Assembly: GCA_016458225.1 (NCBI GenBank)
Contig: JAEMGR010000018.1
Location: 1-64,000, forward strand
DNA: 64,000 bases
Source of the DNA: Myxococcaceae bacterium JPH2
GTDB lineage: Bacteria > Myxococcota > Myxococcia > Myxococcales > Myxococcaceae
Reading direction: 5' to 3'
Made by a program: the position numbers and the translations under genes
Shown: positions 1 to 9,466 of the stretch, in pieces
Position numbering within the stretch: the first letter of the stretch is position 1
How the letters are laid out: the number at the start of each line of letters is the position of its first letter
Notes under the pieces: generated by a model
Database searches by the model: none
Told to the model about the DNA's origin: nothing
Seen by the model: the letters and a program-made list of their open reading frames with translations, nothing else

Positions 1-1
1 C

Positions 2-3000
2 GGGCTGCTGGTGCTGGACCTGGGGCGCGTCGAGCGCATCAGCTCGTTCGGCGTGCGGCGCTGGAGCGAGTTCGCCGCCAAGCTGCCCGCGGGCGCGCTG
101 GGCATGTACGTGGTGCATGCGCCGCCGGTGGTGGTGGATCAGCTGAACATGGTGGAGGGCTTCGCCGGCGTCACGCGCGTGCTGTCCGTGCTGGCGCCCT
201 ACACCTGCCGGACCTGCGCCGAGGACCGCCTGCGGGTGGTGAACCTGGTGGACGACGCGGCGGTGCTGGCCGAGGGCAAGGCCCCCGCGCACGCGTGCCC
301 CGTGTGCGCCAATCCGCTGGAGTTCGCGGATCAGCCGAGCGAGTTCTTCGACTACGGCCTCCGCCAGCAGTTCGGCACGGTGGACCCGGTGGTGATGCGC
401 TACCTGCGGGCCAGCATGCCCGCGGAGCAGCCGGAGCTGGCCTCGCACCTGAAGATCATCCAGGACGACATCACGTACATCACGCTGGCGAGCGCGCTGA
501 AGGGCGACCTCAACGTGCGACGGCTGGCGTCCGGGTTGGAGGGCCGCGTCGCCTTCGACTTCAGCCACGTGAAGGTGGTGGAGCCCGAGGCGCTGGGCAA
601 GCTGGAGCAGGTGCTGGAGACGGCGGCGCAGGGCGCCCAGGTGGTGATGTGCCGCGTGCCGCCTCCCGCGCTGGCGGCGTTGGCTCGTTCGTCCAAGCAG
701 CTGCCCGCGCGCATGGCCACGCTGTGGCTGCCGTGCGAGTGCCGCCACTGCGGGCAGTTGAGCCATCAGCGCATCCAGGCCCACGAGTACCTGTCGCGGC
801 TGCGCGCGCAGCAGTCCTTCGAGAGCGCGTGCCCCATCTGCGGCGGCAGCGCGCGCGTGCCCTCCATGCCCCAGCTCCAGGGGTTCCTGGGACGCACGCC
901 GCTGACGGACCGGCCGCTGGAGGACATCGAGGGGCTGGAGCCGCGCGCGCTCAGTCAGTACCTGTTCGGCACGGCGAACGCGGAGGGCTCGGGGAGCAAG
1001 CAGGGCGCGTCCACGGACATCTCCAACTCCCTGAGCGGCACGAAGCTCCAGATTCTTCGCCGCCTGGGGCAGGGCGGCATGGCCGAGGTGTTCCTCGCCA
1101 AGCAAGTGGGCGTGAAGGGGTTCGAGAAGTACGTCGTGATGAAGAAGATTCTCGCGCAGTTCGCCGAGAACCCCGAGTTCGTGGACATGCTGTTCGCGGA
1201 GGCGCGCGCCAACGCGCGACTCACACATCCCAACGTGGTGCAGACCTTCGACGTGGGCGTGTCCGACGGCGTCGCGTACATCCTGATGGAGTACGTGCGC
1301 GGCCCGGACCTGAAGAAGCTCATCAACGAGCTGCGCCGCAAGGGACTGGCGCTGCCGCTGGAGCACGCGCTGCGCATCGTGGCGGAGGTGGCGGCGGGCC
1401 TGCACTACGCGCACAGCTACGTGGACCCGGGCGGCACGCCGCACCCGGTGGTGCACCGCGATGTCAGCCCGCACAACGTGCTCATCTCGCTGGATGGCGC
1501 CATCAAGCTGAGCGACTTCGGCATCGCCAAGGTCGCGGGTGAGGAGAACACCCAGGCGGGCGTGCTGAAGGGGAAGATTTCATACATCTCCCCGGAGGCC
1601 GCGTCCGGGCGTCCGCTGGATGCGCGCAACGACGTGTTCGCGCTGGGCGTGGTCCTCTTCGAGCTGCTCACCGGCCAACTCCCGTTCCGTCGCGACCACG
1701 ACGCGGCCACGCTGACGGCCATCGTGAGAGATCCGGCGCCGGTTCCCTCGCAGCTCAAGCCCGCGATTCCGCAGGACGTCTCCGACCTCATCCTCCGCGC
1801 GCTCGTGAAGGATCCAGCGCGGCGCACGCCGTCTGCCGCGGCGATGCGCGAGGAGATCGAGGCGGTCATGGCGCACCACCGCCTCAACTCGTCTCCGGCG
1901 GCGGTGGCGCAGTACTTCAAGGACACGCTGGGGGATCGGCTCGCGGAGTTCACGCCCGCCGCCGCCGCCGGCACTGGCAGTCATCCCCGGCCCATGCCGG
2001 TGGGCACGGGCAGCGGGAGCCTTCCCTCGGTGAGCACGGGCTCGGGCGAGATGGCGGCTCCGGGCGGCCAGCGAGGCTCGGGCAGTGGTCCTCGGCCGGC
2101 GGTGACGGGCTCGGGCAGTGGCCCGCGTCCCGCGACGGTGGGGACGGGCACGCCTCCGCGCCCGCCGACCGCTCCGTCTGGCTCCTCGCGCGTGGTGCCT
2201 CCGCCCGCGCCCACGCTCCCGGAGTTCTCCGAGCTGGAGCCTCAGGAGCGCACCGAAGTGGTGCCGCTCGACGCTGCGCTGTCCCCGGCCATGTCGATGC
2301 CCCCGCGTCCGCCGGTGCCCGCGCCGCCTCGGCCGTCGAATCCGGCTCACGCGCCGGTGCGGCCTTCGGTCGCCGCTCCCGCGGTGGCGCCCGGCGCGCC
2401 GCGCCCGTCGATGCCCGCCACGCCGGCTGTTGCGCCCGGTGCTCCGCGCTCGTCATCGCCCGCGGCTCCGGCGGTGGCGCCCGGTGCTCCGCGTTCGTCA
2501 TCGCCCGCGGCTCCCGCGGTGGCTCCCAGTGTTTCGCGTCCTTCGATGCCCGCCGCTCCCGCGGTGGCGCAGGGGGCGGCGCGTCCCTCTGTGTCCGTCG
2601 AGCCGGTGGCGGCGCGGCGTTCTCCCTTCGTCTGGGGGGCGCTCGCGGTGGGCGGGTTGCTGGTGGTGGGCGGGGCCGCGGTGCTCTTCAGCGGTGGCTC
2701 CGGCTCGCGCTTCGTGGGCGTGGCCCCGGACGAGCATGTCTACGTGGGTGGCTTGCGTGCCGATGACAGCGCGGTGCCCGGGGGCGAGCCGGGCGCGACG
2801 CTGTTCGTGTCCACGGCGATGGAGGGCAAGCTGCGGCGCTTCGGGACGACCCAGTCTCGGGACCATATCGATGTGCGGACGTTGGCGGACGCGCCCGCGT
2901 CACTGCCGGCGGCCACGGGGCACCTGACGATTCAAGCGGGTCCGTCGGGGTGCCAGGTGAAGGTGGGCGACGCGGTGCTGCCGACTCCGACGCCGGTGGC

Positions 3001-3130
3001 GAAGGCGCCCATCGAGGCGGGGCGGGAGCTGAAGGTGCTCGTGAGTTGTGCAGGGCAGCCCGCTCGCGAGCTGTGGGTCATGGCCGTGCCCGGGCAGGAA
3101 ATCACCGTCCCGGCGCGGACGCAGGACTGA
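2..3130 (+). CDS. Membrane-anchored Ser/Thr protein kinase with two STAS-like and two zinc-ribbon regions (5' partial)
   Basis: Hanks-type kinase, open at the 5' edge: the frame continues to base 2, and the hydrophobic strand before the GTG at 11 belongs to the first domain. Numbering from that GTG, a STAS-like segment (1-60) is followed by C66xxC/C96xxC. A second STAS-like segment (about 152-228) is followed by C244xxC/C274xxC, so a STAS-ribbon unit is duplicated. The kinase domain spans about 345-620, with a GQGGMAEV glycine loop, VVMKK lysine, HRDVSPHN catalytic loop (near 482) and DFG (near 502), so it looks active. A Gly-Ser/Pro-rich linker leads to one membrane helix (about 873-897) and a C-terminal periplasmic domain resembling PEGA. 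Known for the family: it phosphorylates Ser/Thr on proteins. Inferred: the STAS/ribbon part receives a cytoplasmic signal. The target is unknown; the lanB-like genes start 50 bp downstream on the same strand. Confidence 0.9.
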   Translation, partial: GLLVLDLGRVERISSFGVRRWSEFAAKLPAGALGMYVVHAPPVVVDQLNMVEGFAGVTRVLSVLAPYTCRTCAEDRLRVVNLVDDAAVLAEGKAPAHACPVCANPLEFADQPSEFFDYGLRQQFGTVDPVVMRYLRASMPAEQPELASHLKIIQDDITYITLASALKGDLNVRRLASGLEGRVAFDFSHVKVVEPEALGKLEQVLETAAQGAQVVMCRVPPPALAALARSSKQLPARMATLWLPCECRHCGQLSHQRIQAHEYLSRLRAQQSFESACPICGGSARVPSMPQLQGFLGRTPLTDRPLEDIEGLEPRALSQYLFGTANAEGSGSKQGASTDISNSLSGTKLQILRRLGQGGMAEVFLAKQVGVKGFEKYVVMKKILAQFAENPEFVDMLFAEARANARLTHPNVVQTFDVGVSDGVAYILMEYVRGPDLKKLINELRRKGLALPLEHALRIVAEVAAGLHYAHSYVDPGGTPHPVVHRDVSPHNVLISLDGAIKLSDFGIAKVAGEENTQAGVLKGKISYISPEAASGRPLDARNDVFALGVVLFELLTGQLPFRRDHDAATLTAIVRDPAPVPSQLKPAIPQDVSDLILRALVKDPARRTPSAAAMREEIEAVMAHHRLNSSPAAVAQYFKDTLGDRLAEFTPAAAAGTGSHPRPMPVGTGSGSLPSVSTGSGEMAAPGGQRGSGSGPRPAVTGSGSGPRPATVGTGTPPRPPTAPSGSSRVVPPPAPTLPEFSELEPQERTEVVPLDAALSPAMSMPPRPPVPAPPRPSNPAHAPVRPSVAAPAVAPGAPRPSMPATPAVAPGAPRSSSPAAPAVAPGAPRSSSPAAPAVAPSVSRPSMPAAPAVAQGAARPSVSVEPVAARRSPFVWGALAVGGLLVVGGAAVLFSGGSGSRFVGVAPDEHVYVGGLRADDSAVPGGEPGATLFVSTAMEGKLRRFGTTQSRDHIDVRTLADAPASLPAATGHLTIQAGPSGCQVKVGDAVLPTPTPVAKAPIEAGRELKVLVSCAGQPARELWVMAVPGQEITVPARTQD
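2375..2599 (+). repeat. Five in-frame 45-bp tandem repeats in the kinase linker
   Basis: Five imperfect copies of a 15-residue Ala/Pro-rich unit (consensus APAVAPGAPRSSSPA) run head to tail between the kinase domain and the membrane helix. Copies 2 and 3 are nearly identical and the outer copies have drifted. This looks like a low-complexity linker that expands by slippage; the copy number is likely to vary between strains. Confidence 0.8.
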
Positions 3131-3180
3131 GCGCCACCGTTGGGCGCCCGCGGCGCCCGCCTCCGAAGGGTGCGTGACGC

Positions 3181-5523
3181 ATGAAGGGCTGGTCCCTCTT
3201 CCCCCACGTCGTGGTGCGCACGACGGGCTTCCCGTTCGACTGGCTGGAGCGCCTCGGCTGGCCCGAGGCGGTGGCCTGGGCTCGGCGCCTGGACGTGGAG
3301 CGGCGCGCGCTCGAGGCCCTTCGTGCGGAGGGCCCCAGGGTGAAGCGACCGCCGCGCGCGGTGCTCGCGGCGTTGAAGGCCGGTCGTCCGGTGGACACCG
3401 AGGGGTTGGAGTCTCCCGAGCGCTTCGCCGCGTGGAACGCGCGAGCGGCCGAGGCGCAGGCCGTGGAGTCCGCCTTCGAGGCCGCCGTGAATCGTGAGCG
3501 GGACGCGGCCGACGCGGCGCTGGAGTCCTTTCGCCGCGAGCCCCGCTTCCTGGAGGCCATCGCCAGCTCCAGCCCCCCCGTGGCGAAGGACCTGCTGTCC
3601 GGTCGCGACGGCGCGCGGCTGGAGCGTCAGGTGGCCAGCTACCTCCAGCGGGTGTGCGCCAAGAACGAGACGATGGGCTTCTTCGGTCCCATCAACTACG
3701 GCGCGCTGGTCCCCGAGGCTCCCACGGGGGTCTCGGTGCACTGGTCGGGGCCGCGCGTGCTGCGGGGGCGCAACACGTTCGCGGCCTCGTGGTTGGTGCA
3801 GGGCCTGGTGCGCGCCGTGGCGTTCGACCCCGACGTCGCGCCGTGGCTGGTGCTGCGCCGCAAGGCCTTCGCGGAAGTTCCAGGTCGCAAGGCCGCGCCC
3901 GCGCCCGCGAGCGCCGAGGAGCTGCTGCCTCGCCTGGTGGAGCTGGCGGACGGGACGCGGCCTTTGGCGTCGCTGGCCTCTTCGCTGGGCGTCGAGCCGG
4001 GGCTGGCGCGCGAGGCGGCGCGGCTCGGTTGCGACAAGGGGCTGCTCACGCACCAGTTGGAAGTTCCCGCCGCCGCGCACCACCCCGTGGATGACTTGTC
4101 GGAGCGGGTCGCGGGTCTGCCGGGCTCGGCGTCTCGGCGCCATGCGCGTGGGCTCTCGGCGCTGGCGGCGTGCATGGCCCGGTACAGCGCCGCCGATGCC
4201 GCCGCGAAGATGACGGTGCAGGAGGACTTCGCGCGGCTGGCGCGGGAGCACTGGGGTGTGGCGCCTCCCACCGCGCGCTCGGCCTCGGGCGAGGTGGCGC
4301 GAGGCGGCGCGGAAGCGCACAACTTCTACCAGGACCGCTTGCCGCTGCGTGAGGAGTGCGGGGGGGACCTGCGCGTGTCCGTGAGCGGCGAGCGCGCACG
4401 GGAGCTGGAGGCGAGGATGGTGCCCGCGCTGACGCTGATGGGCGAGGCCGCCCGGCGCACGCGCGAGGCGGCGCGCACCGCGCTGGCGGCTCGGCTGGGC
4501 GTGCGCACCGTGCCGTTCTGGAAGGTGGTGGCGGCGTACTCGGATGGGCCGGTGCCCTTCGACACGAGCGTGAGCGAGGCCCTGGCCCGCGCGATTCCGG
4601 ATGCCACCGCGCGGGTCGTCGAGGTGGGCGGCGCGCTGGAGGTGGCTCCTCCCGTCGATGCGCGCGCGCTGCCGCTCGTCACGTCCGTGGATGTGCTGGT
4701 GGGCGCGGCGAGCGTCGATGCCTGGGCGCGCGGTGACTACGAGCTGGTCCTGGGCGACGTGCATGACACGGCGCTCGTGTGGGGCTGGGCGCTCCAGTTC
4801 CACGAGGCGCGGGCGCGCGTGGAGGGAGACATGGTGCGCGCGCTGGCCGCGGTGTCTCGGCCGGGGCCGCTGGTGACGGTGCTGGCGTCGCGGCGCACGG
4901 GGCTCTTGCCCGCGGAGCTGCCCGGGCCGGTGGTGGAGCTGGGGGGCGTGAGCGCGCGCGCCGCGGCGTGGCGGCTGCCGTTCGATGACTTGTTCGTGGA
5001 GAGCGACGGGAAGAGCGTGCGGCTCGTTTCCAAGCGCCTGGGCTCCGAGGTCTTCCTCCACAACGGCGAGCTGGAGAGCCCCGTGCACACCGCGTTCGCG
5101 CTGCCGCGGATCCGCCCGCTGCGAGTGTCGCTGGGGGCGCATACGCCTCGGCTGACGGTGGGCGGCGCGGTGGTGCAGCGCGAGCAGTGGCGCCTGTCCT
5201 CGGAGGAGCGGGAGGCGCTCCAAGTAGGGCGTGATGACCGGGCCCGGTTGCGCGCGGCGGTGGCGGTGTGGGACGCGAAGGGGATGCCGGACTGCGTGTT
5301 CGCCAAGTTCAAGGACGAGCGAAAACCCGTGTTGGTGGACGTGCGGAGCCCGGCGCTCCTGCGCGTCTTCCTCAATCTTTTGGAGCAGAAGGAAGAAGTC
5401 GTGCTGTCGGAGATGCGCCCCGGACCGGAGGCGCTCTGGTTGCGCTCGGACGAGGGGCGGCACACTGTCGAACTCCGCTGCACGCTGCTGTGGGGCGCTG
5501 AGACGCCCGAGGTCCGCGAATGA
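3181..5523 (+). CDS. Lantibiotic dehydratase-like protein, glutamylation domain only (LanB/PEARL-type), copy 1
   Basis: 780 aa. The family signature KNETMGFFGP sits at about residues 161-170, after a VERQVASYLQ helix. The C-terminus ends with the LSEMRPGPEALWL...ELR segment that closes the lantibiotic dehydratase N-terminal (glutamylation) domain. Known for the family: this domain transfers an amino acid from aminoacyl-tRNA, either onto Ser/Thr side chains (LanB) or onto a peptide C-terminus (PEARL). The separate elimination domain (SpaB_C type) is absent here and next door. It is a clear paralogue of the gene at 7181, sharing a similar N-terminal GFPFDWLE motif. The downstream gene starts inside its stop codon (ATGA), implying coupled translation. 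No precursor peptide is adjacent, so the substrate is unknown. Confidence 0.85.
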   Translation: MKGWSLFPHVVVRTTGFPFDWLERLGWPEAVAWARRLDVERRALEALRAEGPRVKRPPRAVLAALKAGRPVDTEGLESPERFAAWNARAAEAQAVESAFEAAVNRERDAADAALESFRREPRFLEAIASSSPPVAKDLLSGRDGARLERQVASYLQRVCAKNETMGFFGPINYGALVPEAPTGVSVHWSGPRVLRGRNTFAASWLVQGLVRAVAFDPDVAPWLVLRRKAFAEVPGRKAAPAPASAEELLPRLVELADGTRPLASLASSLGVEPGLAREAARLGCDKGLLTHQLEVPAAAHHPVDDLSERVAGLPGSASRRHARGLSALAACMARYSAADAAAKMTVQEDFARLAREHWGVAPPTARSASGEVARGGAEAHNFYQDRLPLREECGGDLRVSVSGERARELEARMVPALTLMGEAARRTREAARTALAARLGVRTVPFWKVVAAYSDGPVPFDTSVSEALARAIPDATARVVEVGGALEVAPPVDARALPLVTSVDVLVGAASVDAWARGDYELVLGDVHDTALVWGWALQFHEARARVEGDMVRALAAVSRPGPLVTVLASRRTGLLPAELPGPVVELGGVSARAAAWRLPFDDLFVESDGKSVRLVSKRLGSEVFLHNGELESPVHTAFALPRIRPLRVSLGAHTPRLTVGGAVVQREQWRLSSEEREALQVGRDDRARLRAAVAVWDAKGMPDCVFAKFKDERKPVLVDVRSPALLRVFLNLLEQKEEVVLSEMRPGPEALWLRSDEGRHTVELRCTLLWGAETPEVRE

Positions 5524-7184
5524 ACTTGCTCGTGCTTCCGCCCCATCGGGACGTGACCCTGCGCGCCGAGGCGCCCGAGGGCTGGCGGGTCCTCGACGTG
5601 GCGCTCGACTACTGCCGCCGCGTCTTCGCTCCGGACTCGGTGGCCGCCGAGATGGAGGCCCGCGCGCGCGGGGCGCTGACGCCTCAATCCTTGCGCGAGC
5701 TGCTGCTCCTGAAGGCCGCTCAAGCCTTGCGCGCCCGGGACGCGGATGCTGGACACGGCACGCTGCGCGCCTTGGGGGCGGTGCTGACCGCGCTCTCCGG
5801 TGCGCCGAGCGAGGTGCAGCTCCGGCTCGACGACGTGGCGCTCCATGAGGGCTCCACCGAGCGCAGCGAGGACGTGCTGCGCGCGTTGGACGCGCCGCTG
5901 CCGTACCAGGAGGACCTGGCGCGGGCGATTCAGCAGTTCGCGGGCGCGACGCGCGTGAGGCTGTGGTTGGAGAAGGACCTCCAGCTCCCCGCGGCGGCGT
6001 GGCTCGCGCGCGAGTGTCCTCCCGACGTGGCCCTGGAGTTGGCGGGGCCCTTCGTCCACTTGCACCGCGCGGCCCTGGCGCGGCTGAGCCCTTTCCAGCG
6101 CGCCACCTTCCCCGAGGGGGGAGAGGTGCCTCGGTGGCGGGTGACCGCGGGGCTGGATTCGCCCGCCGGCGCCACGCCTGTGTGGATCCCCGACTTGATG
6201 GAGCTGGTCGTCGTGCCGCCTCCGGAGGAGCGCAAGGGCACGGACCTGGTGTGGACCGAGGCCAGCGTGACGGCGGGCGCACCGCGCTGGCGATTGGGCG
6301 CGCGCACGGCCAGCGAGGTGCGCGCCTTCACGGGCGGCGCTCCCTGGGCGGGACACGTGGCCCTGGGAACGTTGTTCCGGGCGGAGGCGCTGGTGGAGAG
6401 CGGCTGCCAGCTGGCGGTCGTGGGGTTCTGCGCCATCCGCGACGGGCTCGTGATTGATCCGCAGGGCAACGCGCTGTCGGCGGACTTCCTGCGGCGGGGC
6501 ATGGAGCACCTGCGCCGCGCGGGTGTGTCGGTGGTGGCCGAGTGGTGGGTGGGGGCGCCCGCGGTGGACGAGGGCGCGCTGGAGCAGACGCTCGCGACGC
6601 TGCTGGCGGAGCCCTTGTTCGATTGGATCGCGGGGGTACGGCCCTTCCACTGGGCGCTGGAGCGCGGGCCCGAGGCGCGGCGGTTCGACGAGCGCTGGGT
6701 GCAGCCCGGCACGCCTCCTGGAGACCGAGACCTCGCGCGGAGTCGGCCTTTCGATGTCCCGGACACCCTCCGTGCCGCGAGGCTTCCGGAAGTCCTGTCC
6801 GCGCTGGCGCTGCGCCTGCTGCGACGCCAGCCGCTGAGCCCGGGCCGGGTCGCCGGGGCCTATCTGCGAGTGCCCGCGCGCTCGGTGCCGCCGGGAAGCG
6901 AGGCACGCGGGGCGAAGGTGCCCACCCAGGTGCGCCTGGACACGGACTGCGCGGTGGTGGACCTGCCCGCGTCGCTGGACGGTGTGGCGAAGCCGTCGTG
7001 GTACGCGGCGAACCTGCGCACCGGCAGCGTGCTTGCGCTGGACACACGCATCGCTCCCAGGCTGAGCACCTTGCTGCAAGCGACCGAGATCTCCGAGGCG
7101 CTCAGCGACGTCCCCGAGGCCCACCGGGCGAAGCTGGTGGACGCGCTGGTGGGCAAGGCCGTGCTGGAGCGGGTGCACGCATGA
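5520..7184 (+). CDS. Putative degenerate radical-SAM-like RiPP protein with PqqD/RRE-like C-terminus
   Basis: 554 aa, overlapping both LanB-like neighbours by 4 bp (ATGA at each end), so the three products are probably made together. Residues from about 270 to 420 read like a TIM-barrel segment of B12-type radical SAM maturases (…LAVVGFCAIRDGLVID…, ELVVVPPPEE…), but there is no CxxxCxxC cluster motif anywhere; the only nearby cysteines are isolated. The last 70 or so residues (WYAANLRTGSVLALD…, then two helices ending VGKAVLERV) fit the pattern of a PqqD-like RiPP recognition element: an N-x-x-T-G strand, then a winged helix. Inference: a non-catalytic scaffold that holds a peptide for the two ligase-like neighbours. 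The fold assignment is by eye and uncertain; what is certain is the coupling and the missing cysteine motif. Confidence 0.55.
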   Translation: MNLLVLPPHRDVTLRAEAPEGWRVLDVALDYCRRVFAPDSVAAEMEARARGALTPQSLRELLLLKAAQALRARDADAGHGTLRALGAVLTALSGAPSEVQLRLDDVALHEGSTERSEDVLRALDAPLPYQEDLARAIQQFAGATRVRLWLEKDLQLPAAAWLARECPPDVALELAGPFVHLHRAALARLSPFQRATFPEGGEVPRWRVTAGLDSPAGATPVWIPDLMELVVVPPPEERKGTDLVWTEASVTAGAPRWRLGARTASEVRAFTGGAPWAGHVALGTLFRAEALVESGCQLAVVGFCAIRDGLVIDPQGNALSADFLRRGMEHLRRAGVSVVAEWWVGAPAVDEGALEQTLATLLAEPLFDWIAGVRPFHWALERGPEARRFDERWVQPGTPPGDRDLARSRPFDVPDTLRAARLPEVLSALALRLLRRQPLSPGRVAGAYLRVPARSVPPGSEARGAKVPTQVRLDTDCAVVDLPASLDGVAKPSWYAANLRTGSVLALDTRIAPRLSTLLQATEISEALSDVPEAHRAKLVDALVGKAVLERVHA

Positions 7185-9460
7185 GCGAGCGCTGGACGCT
7201 GGGCGACGTGTTCGTGCTGCGGCACGCGGGCTTTCCCTTCGACTGGCTGGAGTCGCTCGGGCTGTCCGCGGAGCTTCAGGCCGAGGCAACGCGGTTGCTC
7301 GACGCGGAGCAGTCGCTCGTGGACGCAGTGCGCGCCGAAGCGTCGGAGGCGGACGCGAACGCGCTGCGCGAGGCCCTGGCTCAAGGACGCGAGCCGGCGC
7401 GCAAGCTCCGCGTGGGACCAGACCTCCAGGCCGCGCTCGTGCACCATCGGGAGCAACGCGCGGCCCTCCAAGCGCGCTACGCCGAGGAGCGCCAGGCCCT
7501 TCGTGAGCGTCTGCGCGAGCGGGCAGGGGACGCGGGCATCCAGGAGGCGGTGTTCCTCTCCAGCCCGGCCATGTTCGACAACGTGTGGAGCCGCTACCTG
7601 CGCGGAGGCGAGCGCCCCGACACCTCCGACGCGCGCCGCGTGGAGCGGCAGGTGTACACGTACCTCCAGCGCTTCTGCGCCAAGAACGAGACGACCAGCT
7701 TCTTCGGCCCCATCTCCTACGGCGAGCGGACCTCCGAGGACGCGTTCGATGTGCGCACCGTGCCGAGCGGGGACACGCGCCGGCGCACGTTCTTCTCGTT
7801 CTGGGCCGTGACGGAGCTGGCGCGCGCGGTGGGCCGTGAGCGGACGCTGCGACCGCACCTGCCGCTGCGCCTCAACCCCGTGTTCACCCTCACCCCGGGC
7901 CGGGCCGTCTGCGCGCCGCTGGGGCTGGACGTGCCGCTCTCCCAAGAGGCAGAGGCCTTGCTCGCCGTGCTGCGCGAGCATCCGACTCCTACGCAAGCGG
8001 CGAAGGTGCTGGGCGTCGCGGCGGAGGCGGTGGAGCGGCTCGCGATTCCGCTCGTGAAGGGCGCGCTGCTGCTGTGGGGGCTCGGCTTCCATCCGAACGA
8101 CTTCGGCACCTTCGAGAGCGTCCGTGGCTCCGTGGCCGCGCTGCCCGAGTCCGAGGCACGGTCGCGTTGGCTGGAGCGGCTGGACGGGCTGGACCAACTG
8201 CGGAGCGAGTTCCAGGCGGCGGACCTGTCAGGCCGGCGCGGGCTGTTGTTGCGGCTGGAGGCTCGCTTCACCGAGGTGACCGGCAAGCCCGCGCGCCGAG
8301 GCGAAGGGCAGGTCTACGCGGATCGCCTGGTGATCTACGAAGAGGCCAGCTCGCCGTTCCGCCTGCGCTTCGGTCAGCGCTTCACCGAGGAGCTGGAGAC
8401 CGCGTTGTCGGATCCGCTCGCGCTGTCCGCGGCCTATGGCGAGCGCGTGCAGCGCGGCTTCCGCGAGCAGGTCCGCGATGCGCTCGGTCCGGACGAGCGT
8501 CCGGTGGACTTCCTCGACTACGCAGTGCGCCTGCGACCGGACAACGTGGCGGGCAGCCGCTTCTCGCCGGTGCCGCCGGTGATGCTGGAGGAGGACGCCG
8601 CCCGCGCGCGCACGCTGCCGGTGGACTTCCTGGGCACCTCCGCGCCGGGAGGCCGCTACGCGCTGCCGGACGTGTGCCTCGCGAAGAAGGAGGGCGAGGG
8701 CTTCGAGGTCATGCTCGCGCGCGTGCACCACCACCTCCTGCTGTGGAGCTGGCTGGGCGCCTTCTATCCGGACCGGGCGCGCTACGCGGCGGTGGCGGAG
8801 CGCTGGCTGAAGGCGGATCCCTCGGCGAAGGGGCTGGTGGGCATGGCCATCCGCCGGCGCAACAAGGGCTTCTACGTGTTCCCAGGCCGGCGCCTCTTGT
8901 ACTCGGTGTCGGACGTGCTGGACGTGGAGGAGGGCGCGCTGACCCCGTCGACGGTGAAGGTGCTGCCGACGCGCGAGGGCCCGGTGCTCGTGGACGGGAA
9001 GGGCGAGCGGCTCTGGCTCTACATGCCGCTCGACGACTTCTCTTCGTACCCGCCGTTCGCGGCGCTGGCGCATCCGCAGGTGCTGCACGCGCCGCTGCGC
9101 ACGCAAGGCAGCCACCTGCCGAGGTTGAGCGTGGGCGGCGCGGTGTATCAGCGCGAGCGCTGGGAGTTGCCTGCGGCGCGGCTCGCCAAGGTGACGGGGT
9201 TCGACCTCTTCCTCGCGGTGCAGCGTGAGCGACGCGCCAACGGCTGGCCGCGCTTCGTCTTCATGCGCACGTCGAAGGAGCGCAAGCCGTACCTCATCGA
9301 CACGGCGAGCCCGTTCGCGCTGGACCTGTTGTCGCATCTGGCGCGCGAGGCGGAGCGCCTGTCGCTGGAGGAGATGTATCCCGCGCCGGAGCAGCTCTGG
9401 CTGAAGGACGCGAGAGGGCGCTACACCTGCGAGCTGCGCATGCAGTTCACCCGCGCGTAG
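7181..9460 (+). CDS. Lantibiotic dehydratase-like protein, glutamylation domain only (LanB/PEARL-type), copy 2
   Basis: 759 aa from the ATG that overlaps the preceding stop (ATGA); a longer open frame upstream is not coding-like. The signature KNETTSFFGP lies near residue 168, and the protein ends with the domain-closing segment LEEMYPAPEQLWLKDARG. Like copy 1 it stops at the boundary of the glutamylation domain with no elimination domain. Two divergent paralogues side by side suggest two different aminoacylation steps or a heterodimer. It ends 6 bp from the convergent sigma-factor gene, so the operon closes here with no room for a precursor peptide. Confidence 0.85.
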   Translation: MSERWTLGDVFVLRHAGFPFDWLESLGLSAELQAEATRLLDAEQSLVDAVRAEASEADANALREALAQGREPARKLRVGPDLQAALVHHREQRAALQARYAEERQALRERLRERAGDAGIQEAVFLSSPAMFDNVWSRYLRGGERPDTSDARRVERQVYTYLQRFCAKNETTSFFGPISYGERTSEDAFDVRTVPSGDTRRRTFFSFWAVTELARAVGRERTLRPHLPLRLNPVFTLTPGRAVCAPLGLDVPLSQEAEALLAVLREHPTPTQAAKVLGVAAEAVERLAIPLVKGALLLWGLGFHPNDFGTFESVRGSVAALPESEARSRWLERLDGLDQLRSEFQAADLSGRRGLLLRLEARFTEVTGKPARRGEGQVYADRLVIYEEASSPFRLRFGQRFTEELETALSDPLALSAAYGERVQRGFREQVRDALGPDERPVDFLDYAVRLRPDNVAGSRFSPVPPVMLEEDAARARTLPVDFLGTSAPGGRYALPDVCLAKKEGEGFEVMLARVHHHLLLWSWLGAFYPDRARYAAVAERWLKADPSAKGLVGMAIRRRNKGFYVFPGRRLLYSVSDVLDVEEGALTPSTVKVLPTREGPVLVDGKGERLWLYMPLDDFSSYPPFAALAHPQVLHAPLRTQGSHLPRLSVGGAVYQRERWELPAARLAKVTGFDLFLAVQRERRANGWPRFVFMRTSKERKPYLIDTASPFALDLLSHLAREAERLSLEEMYPAPEQLWLKDARGRYTCELRMQFTRA

Positions 9461-9466
9461 CGCGAG

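Noticed and set aside
2932-7289. Two very long minus-strand open frames (1116 and 850 codons) across the lanB-like genes
   Set aside because: They are antisense to three well-supported genes, are Arg/Pro/His-rich low-complexity translations typical of high-GC shadow frames, and contain no recognisable domain.
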